Shown here: in pieces, positions 12,263-24,077 of the stretch
How positions within the stretch are numbered: the first letter of the stretch is position 1
Layout of the letters: each line of letters opens with the position of its first letter
The notes under the pieces: model-generated
The model's input: the letters and a program-made list of their open reading frames with translations, nothing else
The model's database searches: none
Told to the model about the DNA's origin: nothing
Source of the DNA: Crocodylus rhombifer
Taxonomy: Eukaryota; Chordata; Crocodylia; Crocodylidae
Assembly (NCBI GenBank): GCA_038503035.1
Contig: JAVSML010001078.1
Location: 503,972 to 567,971 of the forward strand
Length of the DNA: 64,000 bases
Direction of reading: 5' to 3'
Translations under genes and position numbers: made by a program

Positions 12263-13284
12263 AGGTACGCAGGCTTCGAGGTTGTGTTGGAAGAAGAGCT
12301 GAATACAGAACACAAGGTGAGATGCTGTGATGGAGTCCTGTGTCCAGTGCAGGACACCATCCCATGGAGAGGAGCTGCCTGGTTCGCAGCAGGTTCAGGG
12401 AATAGCAGTGTGCACAAACCCAGATCTGAAGAAACGCGAGAGAGTTTCAGGAGCTGGTTTTACACTGGAAGTCTGTTGGAACAGGATTGCCAGTAGATCA
12501 GGCCAGGTGGAGGAGGATTGAAGGGGCTGGTGAGAACCTAAGAAGAAGGAGGAATGCGCGGTGTGGATGCATTTCTCCATGCCTGAAACAGCATGGGCTT
12601 CTGATCAGGTGCTGAGCTAAGGAGAAAGCTAGGTTCTCCACGATGCAACCTACAGCCAAGCAGCCTAATCTCTTGGGGTACCAACTCCACAGTGACCCCC
12701 CACCCCGCTCCTGGCAGTTTCACAGCAGAATTGGGGCTGACCTGATTTTTCATCCATTTGTAAGAAAAGGAATCTCGTCTTGATCCCCTCTCTCCTCTCA
12801 TCTAACTCTCGCGTTGCTTAAGTCTTATTCCACACTCTTGATGGCCTGTGGATCACAGGGCAGTGCGAGATATTGCTCTAGAAAAAATAATAAACCTCCT
12901 TTTTTTGCAGAGAGTTTAACTTCATCAACCTTTTGCTTGTTCCTCCACCAGACCAAGGCAGCCCTTCAGGATCATAGACATCCTTTGCCAGTTGAGCAAA
13001 CTGATGGTTAATTGTTTTCTTGAAGTGCTGCACCTCATAAATCCAAAATTGCCACCTGCCTTGATCATTTGGTTTCATCATCACATTCTGCATTCTGCAT
13101 GATTATTTCAGTGGGTTTAATTTGAAATAACCCCCAAATTTATTTTTTCCCTGTGGAAAACACTTCTGTTCCCTGCCCACGTGGCATCGCAGGGTAAACG
13201 TCACATTAAAATCAATGATTTGCCCTATCGCATTTGTCCTGCCCTGCAGGACGAGTCTCCAAAGTTGCAGTCTCACAGCATCTC

Positions 13285-13665
13285 AGATAAGGATCGTAGA
13301 AAAATGAGGCCTGAAGAGATCTCAGGAAGTGAAATCTAGGCCAAGCACCGCTCAAGACGGGAACAACCCGGTCTGAGCCATCCCAGACACATGTTTGCTC
13401 AACCTGTGCTTATAAATTCCAGTGACAGAGACTTCACAACCTCTCCAGGTAATTTATTCCACTGCTTCACCACCCTCCTAGTTAGAAAGTACTTAATAGC
13501 TAACCTAAATCTCCCATGTTGCAATTTCAGTCCATTATTTCTAATCCCATCTCCTGTGCTCACAAGGAACAAGTGATTGCTATTCCCTTTTATAAAGACT
13601 CTTTTTGTTTGGAGGTTATTACCCTACTCCTCAACCTCCTCCTTGCTAGACTAAAATCATCTCAG
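13285..13665 (-). mobile_element. CR1 LINE 3' end
   Basis: It is an inverted CR1 tail of a diverged type: GGATCGTAGAAAAATGAGG, GACTTCACAACCTCTCCAGG, TTCCACTGCTTCACCACCCT and TTAGAAAGTACTTAATAGC. Confidence 0.8.
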
Positions 13666-13979
13666 CTCTTCTGACTTTCTGTTGCAGAATCTATGGCTTT
13701 AATTAGCAAAAACAGAACATTGTTTCTGTCCCACTTTCTCCAAGCAACGGGGTAAGTGAGATGGAAATGCTGTTGGGGATAAAATACCCTCCGAGCATAG
13801 AGATCTCCCTGTCCTGCTGGCAAGCAGCACATTTTGAATTTGTCTAGGAAACTCCTGGCTGAATGTGCAAAATGCAAAACCCTCAATTAATTCTGGAAGA
13901 GACTACATTGCATCATGACATGGAGCAAAGATACAAAGTCGCTCAACATTGACCCGTCTTTGGGACACAAGAATCATGA

Positions 13980-14405
13980 TAGTTTCATAGAAATCATAGA
14001 AATGAGGGTTGAAGGGAGCTCAGGAGGTCACGTCTAGTCCAACCCCCGCTCCAAGCAGGACCAGCCCCGACTACATCATCCCAGCCAGGGCTTTGTCTAC
14101 CTAGGTCTTAACCACCTCCAAGGATGGAGCTGCACCACCTCTCTGGGTCACCTGTTTCAGTGCTTTACCACCCACCTCATGAGAGTTTTTCCTAATGTCA
14201 AACCTCCTTCCCTTCCTGCAGCTTGAGCCCATTGCTCCTGGTCCTGTCGTCTGCCCCCACTGAGACCAGCCCAGCTCCATCCTCTTTGCAGCCCCCCTGC
14301 AGGGAGGTGAAGGCTGCTATCAAATCCCCTTGGTCTTCTCTTCTCCGGACAAAATAAGCCCTGTCCCCTCAGCCTTTCTTCATAAAGTTTCCCACTGCCA
14401 AATTC
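13980..14405 (-). mobile_element. CR1 LINE 3' end
   Basis: It is an inverted CR1 with the AGTTTCATAGAAATCATAG start, GCTCCAAGCAGGACCAGCCC, TTGAGCCCATTGCTCCTGGT and GCAGGGAGGTGAAGGCTGCT. It is nearly the same subfamily as 26517-26890 and 51535-52165. Confidence 0.9.
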
Positions 14406-14572
14406 AAAAGGTGATAGCTTCAAGGGACAGCACCGTGTCTGTCGACAAAGTCAATGTGAACATGAGGCAAGAGCTTGCCCCCGGTAAGTTTTTCTCATCC
14501 TATGGCTGCGAACGCAAACAGGAGGAGAAAGCACCGCATCAGCCCCAGGTTGTGAAACTTTTCTCCTGATGT

Positions 14573-14636
14573 AAAATAATATATATGTGTATATATAAAT
14601 ATAAAAATATAAAAATAAATAAATAAAAGAAAAAGA
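14573..14636. repeat. AT-rich simple repeat
   Basis: It is a run of TATA, AAATATAAA and AAATAAATAAATAAA words without coding content. Confidence 0.8.
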
Positions 14637-14879
14637 TGACTTGGAGCTGATTCAGGCCTTTGATGTGAACTCCGAGGCTTGAGACGATTGTGTGTTTGAT
14701 GCCCTACTGTTCCTGGACTTGGCACAGACTCCTGCTTCTCTCCCAGTTTCTTGGATCACATTTTCGTTCAGCACTTCTACCTTTTTGGGGGGAACGTCCA
14801 ATGAATAATGGGACATTGGGGGCAACGTTGAGTTTTTGGGTGGGTGCGTTCAAGGGGCTGTGCGATCCGGGTGCTGATT

Positions 14880-14985
14880 GGGGTGGCTGGGGATCTAGCT
14901 GGGGCTGGTCCTGCTTGGAGCAGGGGGTTGGACTAGATGTGACCTCCTGAGCTCCCTCCAACCCTCGTTTTCTATGATCCTATGA
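14880..14985 (+). mobile_element. CR1 LINE 3' end
   Basis: It ends with GGTCCTGCTTGGAGCAGGGG, GGACTAGATGTGACCTCCTG and the terminal TTTTCTATGATCCTATGATT microsatellite typical of CR1. Confidence 0.85.
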
Positions 14986-16044
14986 TTGTAATACTAATTA
15001 CACTGGGTTTAAGCTGGGGCACGCGTGAACCAATTCAGTCTGCTGCAATGCCTTTCCCAAGTGCTGCTGTGCTCATCTTCCCAGAGGGAGCCAGGGTCAG
15101 CCGAAGAGAGCAGGGAATGAGGCTCTGGTTTGGGGCAGAAAGGAGAAAATTCCAGGTGTTGGAGGCAGCATGAGTAAAAAGATGCTTCATCCTGCCTTCC
15201 CTGGTATACTTACCGCATCTGGAGACAGGGCTAGATTTTGTACTGACTTAACACCCTGTGACAGGGCTCTGCAGCCAATGGGATTGTGAAGAATATAACA
15301 GGGGGTCCTGCTTCAAGCCCTTCTCCTGATGCCGCTCCCCAAAAAACACCAGCACAGCCCAGGGACTGAGTTTCCTAAACTTATCCCCCATCAGCCAAGA
15401 GACTGAACCCTGCTCATCCACCGCTCACCCCTTCCCTTCGGCTCCTGTGAGTGCACCCACCTACAAGTCAACTCCCCGGAGGCCTTGAGACGTGCAAGGC
15501 GCCAGGCCGCTGTGTTAAAATCCAGATGTGGATGTACAGTAAATTGTGCTCATGGCCAGACTGGGAAGTTTACAGTAAAGCAAAGCTGTGGCTGTAAATA
15601 GTCTCACGATGGGTTGATACAAGCACCTGGCTCTGAACTGAGTCTCTCCAGGGCCCTGCCAGGAGCTACCAGCCAACACAAGGTCAAACCAAGCAAGCAC
15701 AGCAGAAATATCAAGCTTCAAACCCATCATGGGCTCAATCGGATCCTCCCAAGCTAACGACGTGCAGATCCTACACACATCATGATAAAGCCCTTGGGCA
15801 TTATCCCCCAACTGCAGGATGCTACCATCGCAATGCAGGTGTATATGGACAAAGCTTTTAGGATTATGATGCATACTTGGGGGGGGGGTCACCCTTGTTG
15901 TGCTGTTGGGTCTCTGGGTAAGAAGGAGTTAACTCTGGCAGGTGTACATGTCAAGTCCTCTGGAAGGTAGATAATGGCTTGGCCTCATCAGTGCTTAATT
16001 GACAAACCAGGTGTCACCTTTGAAGTCCGTCCTCTGACCAGGTG

Positions 16045-16115
16045 GGACCCCATGTCCCCAAATGATCTCCCGAGGTCCCTTCCAGCCCTAATGTCTATGA
16101 AATCTATGAAATGTC
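16045..16115 (+). mobile_element. CR1 LINE tail fragment
   Basis: It shows CCCGAGGTCCCTTCCAGCCC followed by the tandem terminal words CTATGAAATCTATGAAATG. It directly precedes the telomere-like block. Confidence 0.7.
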
Positions 16116-16135
16116 CCCGGCTAGGGGACCAAGAA

Positions 16136-16203
16136 CCAAACCTAACCCTACCCCTACCCCAAACTCTAACCCTATGCCTACCCCTAACCCTAACCTTAAC
16201 CCC
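16136..16203 (-). repeat. Interstitial telomere-like repeat, degenerate
   Basis: It is a run of CCTAACCCTA, CCCCTAACCCTAACC and CCTTAACC words, the complement of TTAGGG, with frequent one-base changes. It is too degenerate and too far from a chromosome end signature to be a telomere. Confidence 0.75.
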
Positions 16204-16721
16204 AGAAGAGAGAAAAACCTGAACCCTGGGCTTAGGAAAAGGACAGATTGGCAGGGATCTGGTGAAGGAGGGGACACATCGAGCCGGAGACCCGAGGCTG
16301 GCCCAGGCAGTGGGAGAGATGCTGAGCTTCAAGTGAGAGATGCACGCAGGCCTTCTGTGGGTGAACTCTGTCTTAGTTCGACTATAAGTTTATTTAGTTA
16401 GTCTATAAGGTTTCAATCTAGACTAACAGGGCTCATTACCTCTCTTAGCCCTCTTTCCAGATTGCCGTGTCCCTTGTGGAAAAATTTCCAGCCCTTTTTT
16501 TTTTAAAGAAGCTGCTCTGAGTCACTGCATTTACCGACGGGATGGCACACGGCGGGTGTCTGGAGCAGTCACATCCCGTGCACAGGGCTGCGGCGCTCTG
16601 GAGACAGTCTTGCATGAAGCAAAGCTTTTTGCTTTAGGCGGTGCAGTCAGGAAAGCTCTTAGAGCAGCCAAAGGTACAGCCGGCCCCATCGCTGTAACCA
16701 GTGCAGCATCCTAGGTTGGAT

Positions 16722-16815
16722 TTATAGACAACCGGGGCTGGAAGGGACCTCGGGGGTCACATCTAGTCCAACCCCTGCTCCAAGCAGGACCAGCCCCAGC
16801 TGCATCATCCCAGTA
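16722..16815 (-). mobile_element. CR1 LINE tail fragment
   Basis: It contains GGGGCTGGAAGGGACCTCGG, GTCACATCTAGTCCAACCCC and GCTCCAAGCAGGACCAGCCC. Confidence 0.85.
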
Positions 16816-17710
16816 TTTATCTATACATTGCCTCGCATGGACAACCCCCTGTGAACACACCATCCAGCTCCTGAAGACATCCCAGCATGCACTGCCGGGG
16901 CTCCAGGTGTGTGCTCTCTAGGCCTTCTATCCCACACTGAGGCATGGTGGGATAGTCACCTCATCTTTTACCAAAAGGTATTAAAACAAATGCAAATGAA
17001 ACTATGAATTCAGCAACGTGCGACAGAGGTGCCCTAAAGCCGGTTGCCTCCCAGGTCCCTGAAGGAAAGTGAGCGGTGTCATGAACTGGGGAATGAAACA
17101 ACTCGTTCAGATGGAAAAGACAAGCAAATGTGCAGCTGAGTGGGTATAAAGAGGGCCTGTCCATGCAACCGAGCTGTGTTGCCTGTTCGGTGATTGCATT
17201 CCCGTCTGCATGAGACTTTCCAAAGAAGCCAGAGAGGCTGACGCAGGGAGCAGACAGCCCCTCCAGGCACTGTATCAGCTGCAAGTCCTGAGCTGTTAAT
17301 CCACACAACAAAGCAAACGCTGAGCTATAAAGGCAGGTTTCAAGACCTGGACCTCCTTCTCCAACTTGTCACCAGCCCAACTGGCCAGCAGGCAGCGCTT
17401 ATTCTGAATTTAATTAATCATAATCTTATCAGATTATAACTCTTTCCCCCCCCGGTTTCTCTCTTTTTGGCACCTGGAAGGCAGTAACTCAGGAGAAAAG
17501 ATGAAAGGAGCCTGCTATGTCTCAAACAGGGAGAGAGGAGGAAGGCGTGAGAGGAGCGTGGGGGTGACGGCCACTCCTGAAGAAAATGCTGGACCCGGGT
17601 TTTCCTCTCTCGGAGAGGTGAGAAAGCTGGAAGAGCATTGTTGTTAGAAAATAATATCCCGTAACTTTAAAGTAGAGTTGAGTGAATCCTCCAGAAATTA
17701 GCTGAGGGGT

Positions 17711-17876
17711 ATTACCATCCGCCCAGGTGCGCGGCATCACCATCCGCCAGGTGCGCGGCATCACCATCCGCCAGGTGCGCGGCATCACCATCCGCCAGGT
17801 GCGCGGCATCACCATCTGCCCAGGTGCGCGGCATCACCATCCGCCAGGTGCGCGGCATCACCATCCGCCAGGTGAG
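17711..17876. repeat. 24-bp tandem array, seven copies
   Basis: Seven near-identical units of 24 or 25 bp read ACCATCCGCCAGGTGCGCGG plus CATC. Two units carry an extra C. Each unit holds the E-box CAGGTG. The period keeps frames open on the - strand, giving an MVMPRTWR peptide repeat that I regard as an artefact. Confidence 0.92.
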
Positions 17877-18661
17877 CAGGGGCTGAAAGGAGCAGGTAGT
17901 TGAGTTTTGCCACATCGGAAACAAGTTGGCAGCTCTCGGTTTGGTGCCGTATAACTAAAGCCACTCTCTCAATGGGAACGATGACAGCCCTTGTTGACAT
18001 TCATGTAGCCACGAGTCCCTTCTGTGTTGCCCCAGTGGGTAAGGTGAAGGCGGAGGCACCGTATAGCTATTGCCTTGACTAAAGGAAGGCTTAAGATATG
18101 TCAGGAAGTAGCACTGGGATCCTGTGGCACCACGACAACCCTTAAAGGGAAATAATAACTGGGCCAGGACAGAAGGTGAGAAAGCATTTGCAGATGCAAA
18201 CCATGACCTCAGTTAATATAAAGTGAGAAACATTCCTCCCAATTGACATTTTTATTTAAAAAAAGGCAGATCCACCCTACCTCCATTGCACTCAGCTGCT
18301 ATTTGCCGCTCACCCGGAGCTGCAGAAGAGTTGGTATCAGAAGCAGCACAAATGAACTAGCCCTGAAGCCATGCAGAGATCACTGATCAACTTGCCAACA
18401 GACCGAATATTTGTGTTGCAAACCAAAATGCTCTTTGGACATCACTCAGTGGATGTGGTTTTCTCCATACAGAACCAACCCCATCGCATTTACCCCTCCT
18501 GTCTTCAGTGCATCCATCCTTCTTCCCCCATGATGACACCTACCCTTGCTGCCTCCTGTCCTGACACGATGATCTGCTGTATTCCCACATTAGGGGACTG
18601 CAATAGAGCAGGTACTAAAAACAGTCTGCATTCAGCCCCAAAAGCTCTTGGCCTCTCAAAG

Positions 18662-18712
18662 AGTCATAGACAAGCAGGGCTGGAAAGGACCTCTAGCGCA
18701 ACCCGCATCTCC
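18662..18712 (-). mobile_element. CR1 LINE tail, short fragment
   Basis: AGTCATAGACAAGCAGGGCT and GGAAAGGACCTCTAG are the inverted terminal words of CR1. Confidence 0.65.
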
Positions 18713-19194
18713 GTCCATTCATCCCCAACCGTGCTAACATGGAAGCGAAAATGGCAAGTCCTGTTGATTTATCCTTCACGGTTAACCTAGGAAGGAGGGG
18801 AAGGATCCAGTGGTGGCAGAAGACAAGCTGGACAAAAAAAGAGACGTTATCTGCAGGCTTCTCAGAGGACGGGGCGGGGAGATTGCAGAAAGATGTTGCA
18901 CTGCAGGGTATGGAAATCGCAGCCACAGTGGACAACAGAGGTAAAAAGCCTCCTTCGATTCAAGACGGAGCTGGGCTCTTTTTTGGCAAAAGGCAGGAGA
19001 AGAGCAGGGCCACGGCGAATCCGACGGGGCGCGCAGCATCGCTTCAGGCATCATGAGGCCGTCCCTGCCCGGGGCCTCCCGGCTCGGTCATCGCCTGAAC
19101 GGGGGCGGCCGACCTGCGGCACGTGTCCCGCGCGCGGCCCCGGCAGCGGTGTGTGCGACGCACGAGGGGGTGGAGAGGCAACAGAGGGGCAGAC

Positions 19195-19285
19195 AGGCCA
19201 CGGAGCAGAAAGCAGACCAGCAGACTGGACAGGGCATGAAGGGCAGGGAGTAGAAAGCAGAGCAGCAGATTGGGCAGGGAGCGGG
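19195..19285. repeat. AGCAGAAAGCAGA dispersed repeat
   Basis: Two imperfect tandem units contain GAGCAGAAAGCAGACCAGCA and GAGTAGAAAGCAGAGCAGCA. A near-identical segment lies at 37885-37940. The parent element is not recognised. Confidence 0.6.
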
Positions 19286-22065
19286 AAGAAGAGGACCCAA
19301 TCAGGCAGGGGAAGGGGCAGTGGCACTCGCAGAGGGTGCAGGGCTAATTGGTGCCAAAAAGGTTGGTCCCCCCTGTCCTGACGCACCCTCTGCCACGCGC
19401 ACTTCTCCAACACGTGCCACGAAATCTGGGCAGGCGCACGGGAGCGGGAAGGAAAATCCAAGCTTGCTTCTTCCCTGTGCCCACGTGCAGGAAACGGACC
19501 GCGTCTTTCCGTGCCACCCAGCGCCCCGGTACCCGACCGCGGAGCCGCGCTGGAAAAGCCCCACCGTCGGCCCGGCGAAGCCCAGCTTTTCATGCCACCG
19601 CACGGGCAGTCCTTGCATAACGCCGGCAGAGCACGCCAGGCGCAGGCATCTGCTCCGGCGTCCAGATCCAGGCAGAATTTATACCCCTCCTTTTATTTAT
19701 TCTCTGTTGCTGGTTATCCCATTTGTTTAATTAGACACAGGTGTTTTCTGCACTTCAGCTGGGAGCACTTTCCCTTTCCAGCCAACGCCGACCCTTCTTC
19801 GGAGGCTGGGTTACCTCTTGCATGTGCAGGGGTGGGGGAAGGGGTGGGGGGAGGAGAGAGAGTGCTTTTTGCTGCCTCAGCAAATGTGTGTTAAAGCAGT
19901 TTAGCAATTGAGGCCGTGCCTGTGCCTGGGGCCAAAGCTGAAGCATTGTCTGCGTTTAAAACAATCTGCAGGGAAAAAGAAAAGGGGTGGGAGGGAGGGG
20001 AAGGGGGGGAGAGAGAGAGATCAGGGGATCTTTGCAGACCTGCAATGTGGCCCTATTTGAAGGTCTCCGAGCACTTCACAAAATGCTCCTGGGGAAGTCT
20101 CTGGAAAGGAGGAAGCGTATCATCACCCCTGCAGATAAGGAGCAGGACACAGCGAGCTATGCCACAACCTGCCCACGGGCTTCCCCCCCCCCCGGCTCCA
20201 TCCGCCGGCTCGGACGATCCTCCTCCCTCTGTACAGGGAGATCTTCAAGGCCCATATTAAAAAAAAAACCAAAACCACCAGAGCCTTTTTGCTATAAAGC
20301 AAGTGCAATGTTCCCATCAATTCAAGGCCAAACTCTGCTCGCTGAAGGGCCACATCGTTTGACCCCTGAGCAGTTTCTGCCACTGGAACGTACCCAAAAC
20401 TTGGTTTCTGAAAGGGACAGCGGTTTTGGGGTCCCAGTCTGAGACAGCCGAAGAAGGACCTGATTTCCAGAGGTTTCGTACGTAGCTCCTTCTGCAAAAT
20501 TAGACCTAATACTCCCATACTCCCATAACCAAAACCACTAGTCACTGAAGAAAATCTCGTCCATCAACTTTTAATCATCCAAAGCAGAGACGGTAACTCA
20601 AAACACCCATGTATCGATCTCGGGGAGGGGGGGCGACTCATACAAACGCTTTCAAACCAATTCCCCCAAGAGGCATGTGAGAAAGCAAAATATGAATGCT
20701 ATCTCCTCTTTAAAACTCCTGGATGGTTTATTTTTTCTTCTTTAATGATACAGAAAGCTGCTGGAGAGGTCATTTCATTCATCCCCGCCTGAAAGTCCTT
20801 GGAGGTAGTATGCCACCTAGCCCTCGCTGCCACTACTGCACCCCGGGCTCCGCTGCCTTTGCATGCAGCTGCTCTTAAAGTTGCTTAAACTGCAGCGGTT
20901 TCTTAAATTATTGTTATGATTGCAAATAAGAAAAGGACACTGTCAAGAGAAAAATGCTGGATGGGAAGAAAGCATGTTTTGTCCATGATATAGAAACCCA
21001 CTCATCTTAAAAGTGAAAATAATTTAGAGATCATAATCCCTTGTTTGTTGCCCATTTCCTTTTTCTTTTTTAGCATTTCTCTCTGATTAGTCAACGAACC
21101 TCAGGCAGCGAGTTTCACTTTTGTTACGGGGTCGGTTTTCTTCCCCTCGCATCTAGAAGGTGTTGCAATGCCGAGGTTTCTAACGGCAAGCGGGCTGATT
21201 TCACCGCCCGATTGCATGAAAAAGTTTATCAAACTTGCTGTGTCCCTTTCCTACGTATTGGATCCAAGCCCCATCGACAGTGCTCCTTGAGGACAGCGAG
21301 AAAAAAAACCACTCGCCCATATCTGTGAGTCATCTCTCCATCTTTTGAGATGTCTTGAACTTGCTTAGGTTTCCAAATGGCTCTAAAATGCATTGGAGGG
21401 GCCAAAGGGATGCTTCTCCATCATCTCTTGTAAAGCCACGGCCTCTTTCCATGTCGGCAAGGATCGTAACGAGGTGCAACATAGCCGAGAGAGCGGAAAA
21501 AAACGTATTTTCCAAGGAATGGGCTTTGCTTCGTTTTCCTAGCAAGGAGTCCACGAGGAAAGCTGGGGATAGGCAGACACGAAGGCTTGAGGAGATGCTA
21601 ATAGAAACAGCGTCGAGTTGTCACCTGGATGCTCTCGGCCTGGAGACGAGGGTTACGTAAACGCACGGCATTCTCACGGCCCCCTTGGAGAAGCACCAGG
21701 CAGGAGAAACCCGATCTTTGGCTGGTGGCAGGGGCCGATGCCGCTAGCGAACAGCCCTGTGCCGCTATCTGCCCGGTTTTTTTTCCCCCCCCCCCTTCTT
21801 TAGTGAAATAGTTTCTGCAGCGCTGGTAAAAGAGGCCGGATTGACAACCTGAGAGAGGAGCTCGAGCTCCAGGGGCCAGGCATTCAACTGGCAACTCCGT
21901 CAAACCTCCTGACAAGTCGGCTATTTAATACCCACGGCAGGCACCGGAGCCTGCAGCACAGAGGCTGCTTTTATAATTGGGGAAAGGAGTTTTGAGTCAA
22001 GAGGCTACAGGAAGCATCAGCTTATGGCGAAAGTTTCGAGGCCTGGCGGCTACCTCCTGCCACGA

Positions 22066-22097
<32 letters not shown>

Positions 22098-22098
22098 G
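22066..22098. repeat. GGAGCC hexanucleotide repeat
   Basis: About five GGAGCC units precede a run of G. It lies about 2 kb upstream of the IGFBP5 TATA box. Confidence 0.9.
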
Positions 22099-22681
22099 CG
22101 GGGGGGCAGCGCGGCCCGGCAGAAGGGGAGTTTGCACCCCTGTCCCAGCGCACATCACCCGTCCCCGCCCCAAGGGATACGTGGACGGCAGCCTTGCAGG
22201 GCAGGAGGCCGCGCTCTAATCCCGCTCCGGCTCTAGCTGTGCATTGTGCAGGGGCTGGAGAGGGGGCTGCACCCCTCTCTGGCCAGATCACGCAGCCTCT
22301 TCGATACCTGCATGCCTCAGTTTCCCTGTTTTAACATGGAGAAATGCCCTCCCACCCTCCCCATTCTTCCCTTTGAGATCATTGCTTCAATATCCTCAGG
22401 GGAAAAGCACAGGGGATCTGCGTAACAGTATTATTCTTCCATGCAATCCCCCCCATTAAAATCCAGAGAAGAGTCTTATACAAATCAAAGGCAGGATGTA
22501 GCTAATACACCACAAAAGCAAAAGTATCAGTGCAGAAGCCATTTTAAAATCCCGGTATGCATATGCATAGATGTATACTTATGCACATGCCTGAAAAACC
22601 AATGGTCTTTCCAAGCTGCCTATCACTTCGGGACATCACTGTAGCCTAAAGGAAGACGCAGGTCATTTAAAAGGGAACATA

Positions 22682-22815
22682 CACCCAAAAGCTTGCAAAG
22701 AACGTTTTTTCCCCCAACTATTTAGTTGGTCTAATAGAAGATACCACATTTACCCGAAGTACCTTGCCTGCCGGTGCCCTTAGGCCAACACAACTATAAC
22801 CAGCAATGCTGTGAA
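22682..22815 (-). mobile_element. Dispersed foldback family A copy
   Basis: It shows AAAGCTTGCAAAGAACG, CAACTATTTAGTTGGTCTAA and AGATACCACATTTACCCGAA, then CTTGCCTGCC and GGCCAACACAACTATAAC, which is the outer end of the family. Confidence 0.75.
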
Positions 22816-22862
22816 AGCCCTCAACATTTCTACCCAGGAGAACTTTTGCAACCTTTTCTCCG

Positions 22863-22975
22863 ATGCCTGAGGAAGGGTGTTTGTGCCTGAAAGCTTGCCA
22901 TTAAAATCTTTTTTTTTTGGCAAAAAGCTAGTTGGTTTAATAAAGGAGATCACCTCTACCAGGAGTCCCGGCTGC
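22863..22975 (-). mobile_element. Dispersed foldback family A copy
   Basis: It starts with GCCTGAGGAAGGGTGTTTGT and GAAAGCTTGCC, has a TTTTTTTTTT run, and continues AGTTGGTTTAATAAAGGAGA. It follows another copy by about 50 bp in the same orientation. Confidence 0.7.
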
Positions 22976-24033
22976 TCTCAGCACGTGAGGGCTTCACGGC
23001 GCAGAAGGAAGACGAATACGCTTGCCCGCTTAACAGACCGTCCACACCTGGGTACGGACAGGAGGGAGGTTGCGCCAAGGAAGCCCACAGGCCCCTAAGG
23101 AGCATTTCAAGGAAAAGTTGGCAGAAAAAGAGTTAAGATTTTTTAAGCGCAGCCGGGTGTTTTACCATAGATAAGGGTGCATTCTAGTGGCAAAATCTGT
23201 GCAATGCAGCCCGCTTTCTGAAGGAGCTCAGAAGAAAAAAATCACCCCCTCAGACGTGCAAAGTGTGTGAGTATGGGGCGAGGGGCTGGGGGCAGGACTT
23301 GCTTGCACGTCAAGGGTCGGTGCCCCCGTGTCTCCCTCGGCCGGCAGGCAGCCCCCCGGCCTGCGGCGCAGGTGGCGAGAGCGGCGCGCGTCCTCGCCTC
23401 TCGGGGGTGCTGCGAGCGGCTCGGGGCTGGGCCGTGCACGCCGGAAGATTTGCCTTTCGGCCTGTTGAAACGGCTGCATGTCGTCCTCGCGCGCCGGGGC
23501 TGCTCGTCCTGCGCGCTCCCAGGCCGGAGGCCTCTGGGGCAACGGGGATTAGCGTTAGGGTGCGGGGGTTAAAAGGGCAAAGCGGGCCTGAGGTGGCTTG
23601 GGCTCCACCTGGCACAAGCCCCCCCCCATTTTCTGGCATCCGGCAGACGCGGCGGCGAGCTTTTCCCTCCCCGAGGGCACGCCGCCGGGCCCGTCGCACG
23701 AGGCGCGCCCCAACCCATCGCCTCGAGGCCGCGCCCGCGGCGTTGCACGAGCACGTGCTGCCTCCCCCGTGCACACGCACGGCTCCGGAGCCCACGAGGC
23801 CGAGCCTGCTCTTCCGCCGGGGGCATCGCGGCCTCTGGGGGAGCAGGCCCCGCGCCCCCTGCTCGCCCGCTAAGGCTGGTTTCTGCCCCCGGGGGGGTCT
23901 GAAGCCTGGCAGCCAGGAGCCGCTCACCCCACCCCCAGGCCTTGTGCGTGCACCGATATTGCCCTGGTTACTGGCACCCTTTCAGGCTGAGGTGTCACTG
24001 GGATCTCAAATTGCAGCGAGGGGCTGGCAGGCG

Positions 24034-24042
24034 GCCAGGGGC
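24034..24042 (+). promoter_or_regulatory. IGFBP5: Candidate AP-2 site (GCCAGGGGC)
   Basis: The nonamer fits GCCNNNGGC and sits just 5 bp upstream of the TATA box. AP-2 is reported to drive the human IGFBP5 promoter, including its cAMP response, from a site close to the TATA box. The match and position are seen; occupancy is inferred. Confidence 0.5.
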
Positions 24043-24046
24043 AGGC

Positions 24047-24056
24047 TATTTAAAAG
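24047..24056 (+). promoter_or_regulatory. IGFBP5: IGFBP5 TATA box (TATTTAAAAG)
   Basis: It is the only good TATA element upstream of the start codon in the correct orientation, placed in GC-rich DNA. A start site 25-32 bp downstream would fall at about 24075-24085. Mammalian IGFBP5 also uses a TATA-containing promoter with a leader of several hundred bases. Confidence 0.75.
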
Positions 24057-24077
24057 CCAGCCTGTTCTGCTGTGTTC

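Larger units (their letters stand above)
1..24046. other. Non-coding flank upstream of IGFBP5
   Basis: No exon, conserved protein or RNA gene is recognisable in these 24 kb on either strand. Reading frames here are short, lack family motifs, and mostly fall in CR1 tails, minisatellites or GC-rich DNA. The named repeats are listed separately. The stretches 1-1020, 1990-2990, 3200-4200, 5560-6290, 7750-9230, 12265-13280, 15000-16040, 17880-18650 and 19290-22060 show nothing I can name. The stretches 10720-11200 and 20690-21260 are repeat-free, of balanced composition, and are the best candidates for conserved regulatory DNA, but only by appearance. Confidence 0.7.

Noticed and set aside
11695..12302. 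Proteins of 188 and 190 residues with CNW/ATG repeats
   Set aside because: The residues follow directly from a 12-13-bp satellite word that lacks stops; several frames on both strands are open equally.
16136..16203. A true chromosome end
   Set aside because: The telomere-like block is only about 70 bp, degenerate and embedded in unique sequence on both sides.
17522..18000. MVMPRTWR peptide repeat protein on the - strand
   Set aside because: It is produced by the 24-bp tandem DNA repeat, has no start context or flanking coding sequence, and is interrupted at the 25-bp units.
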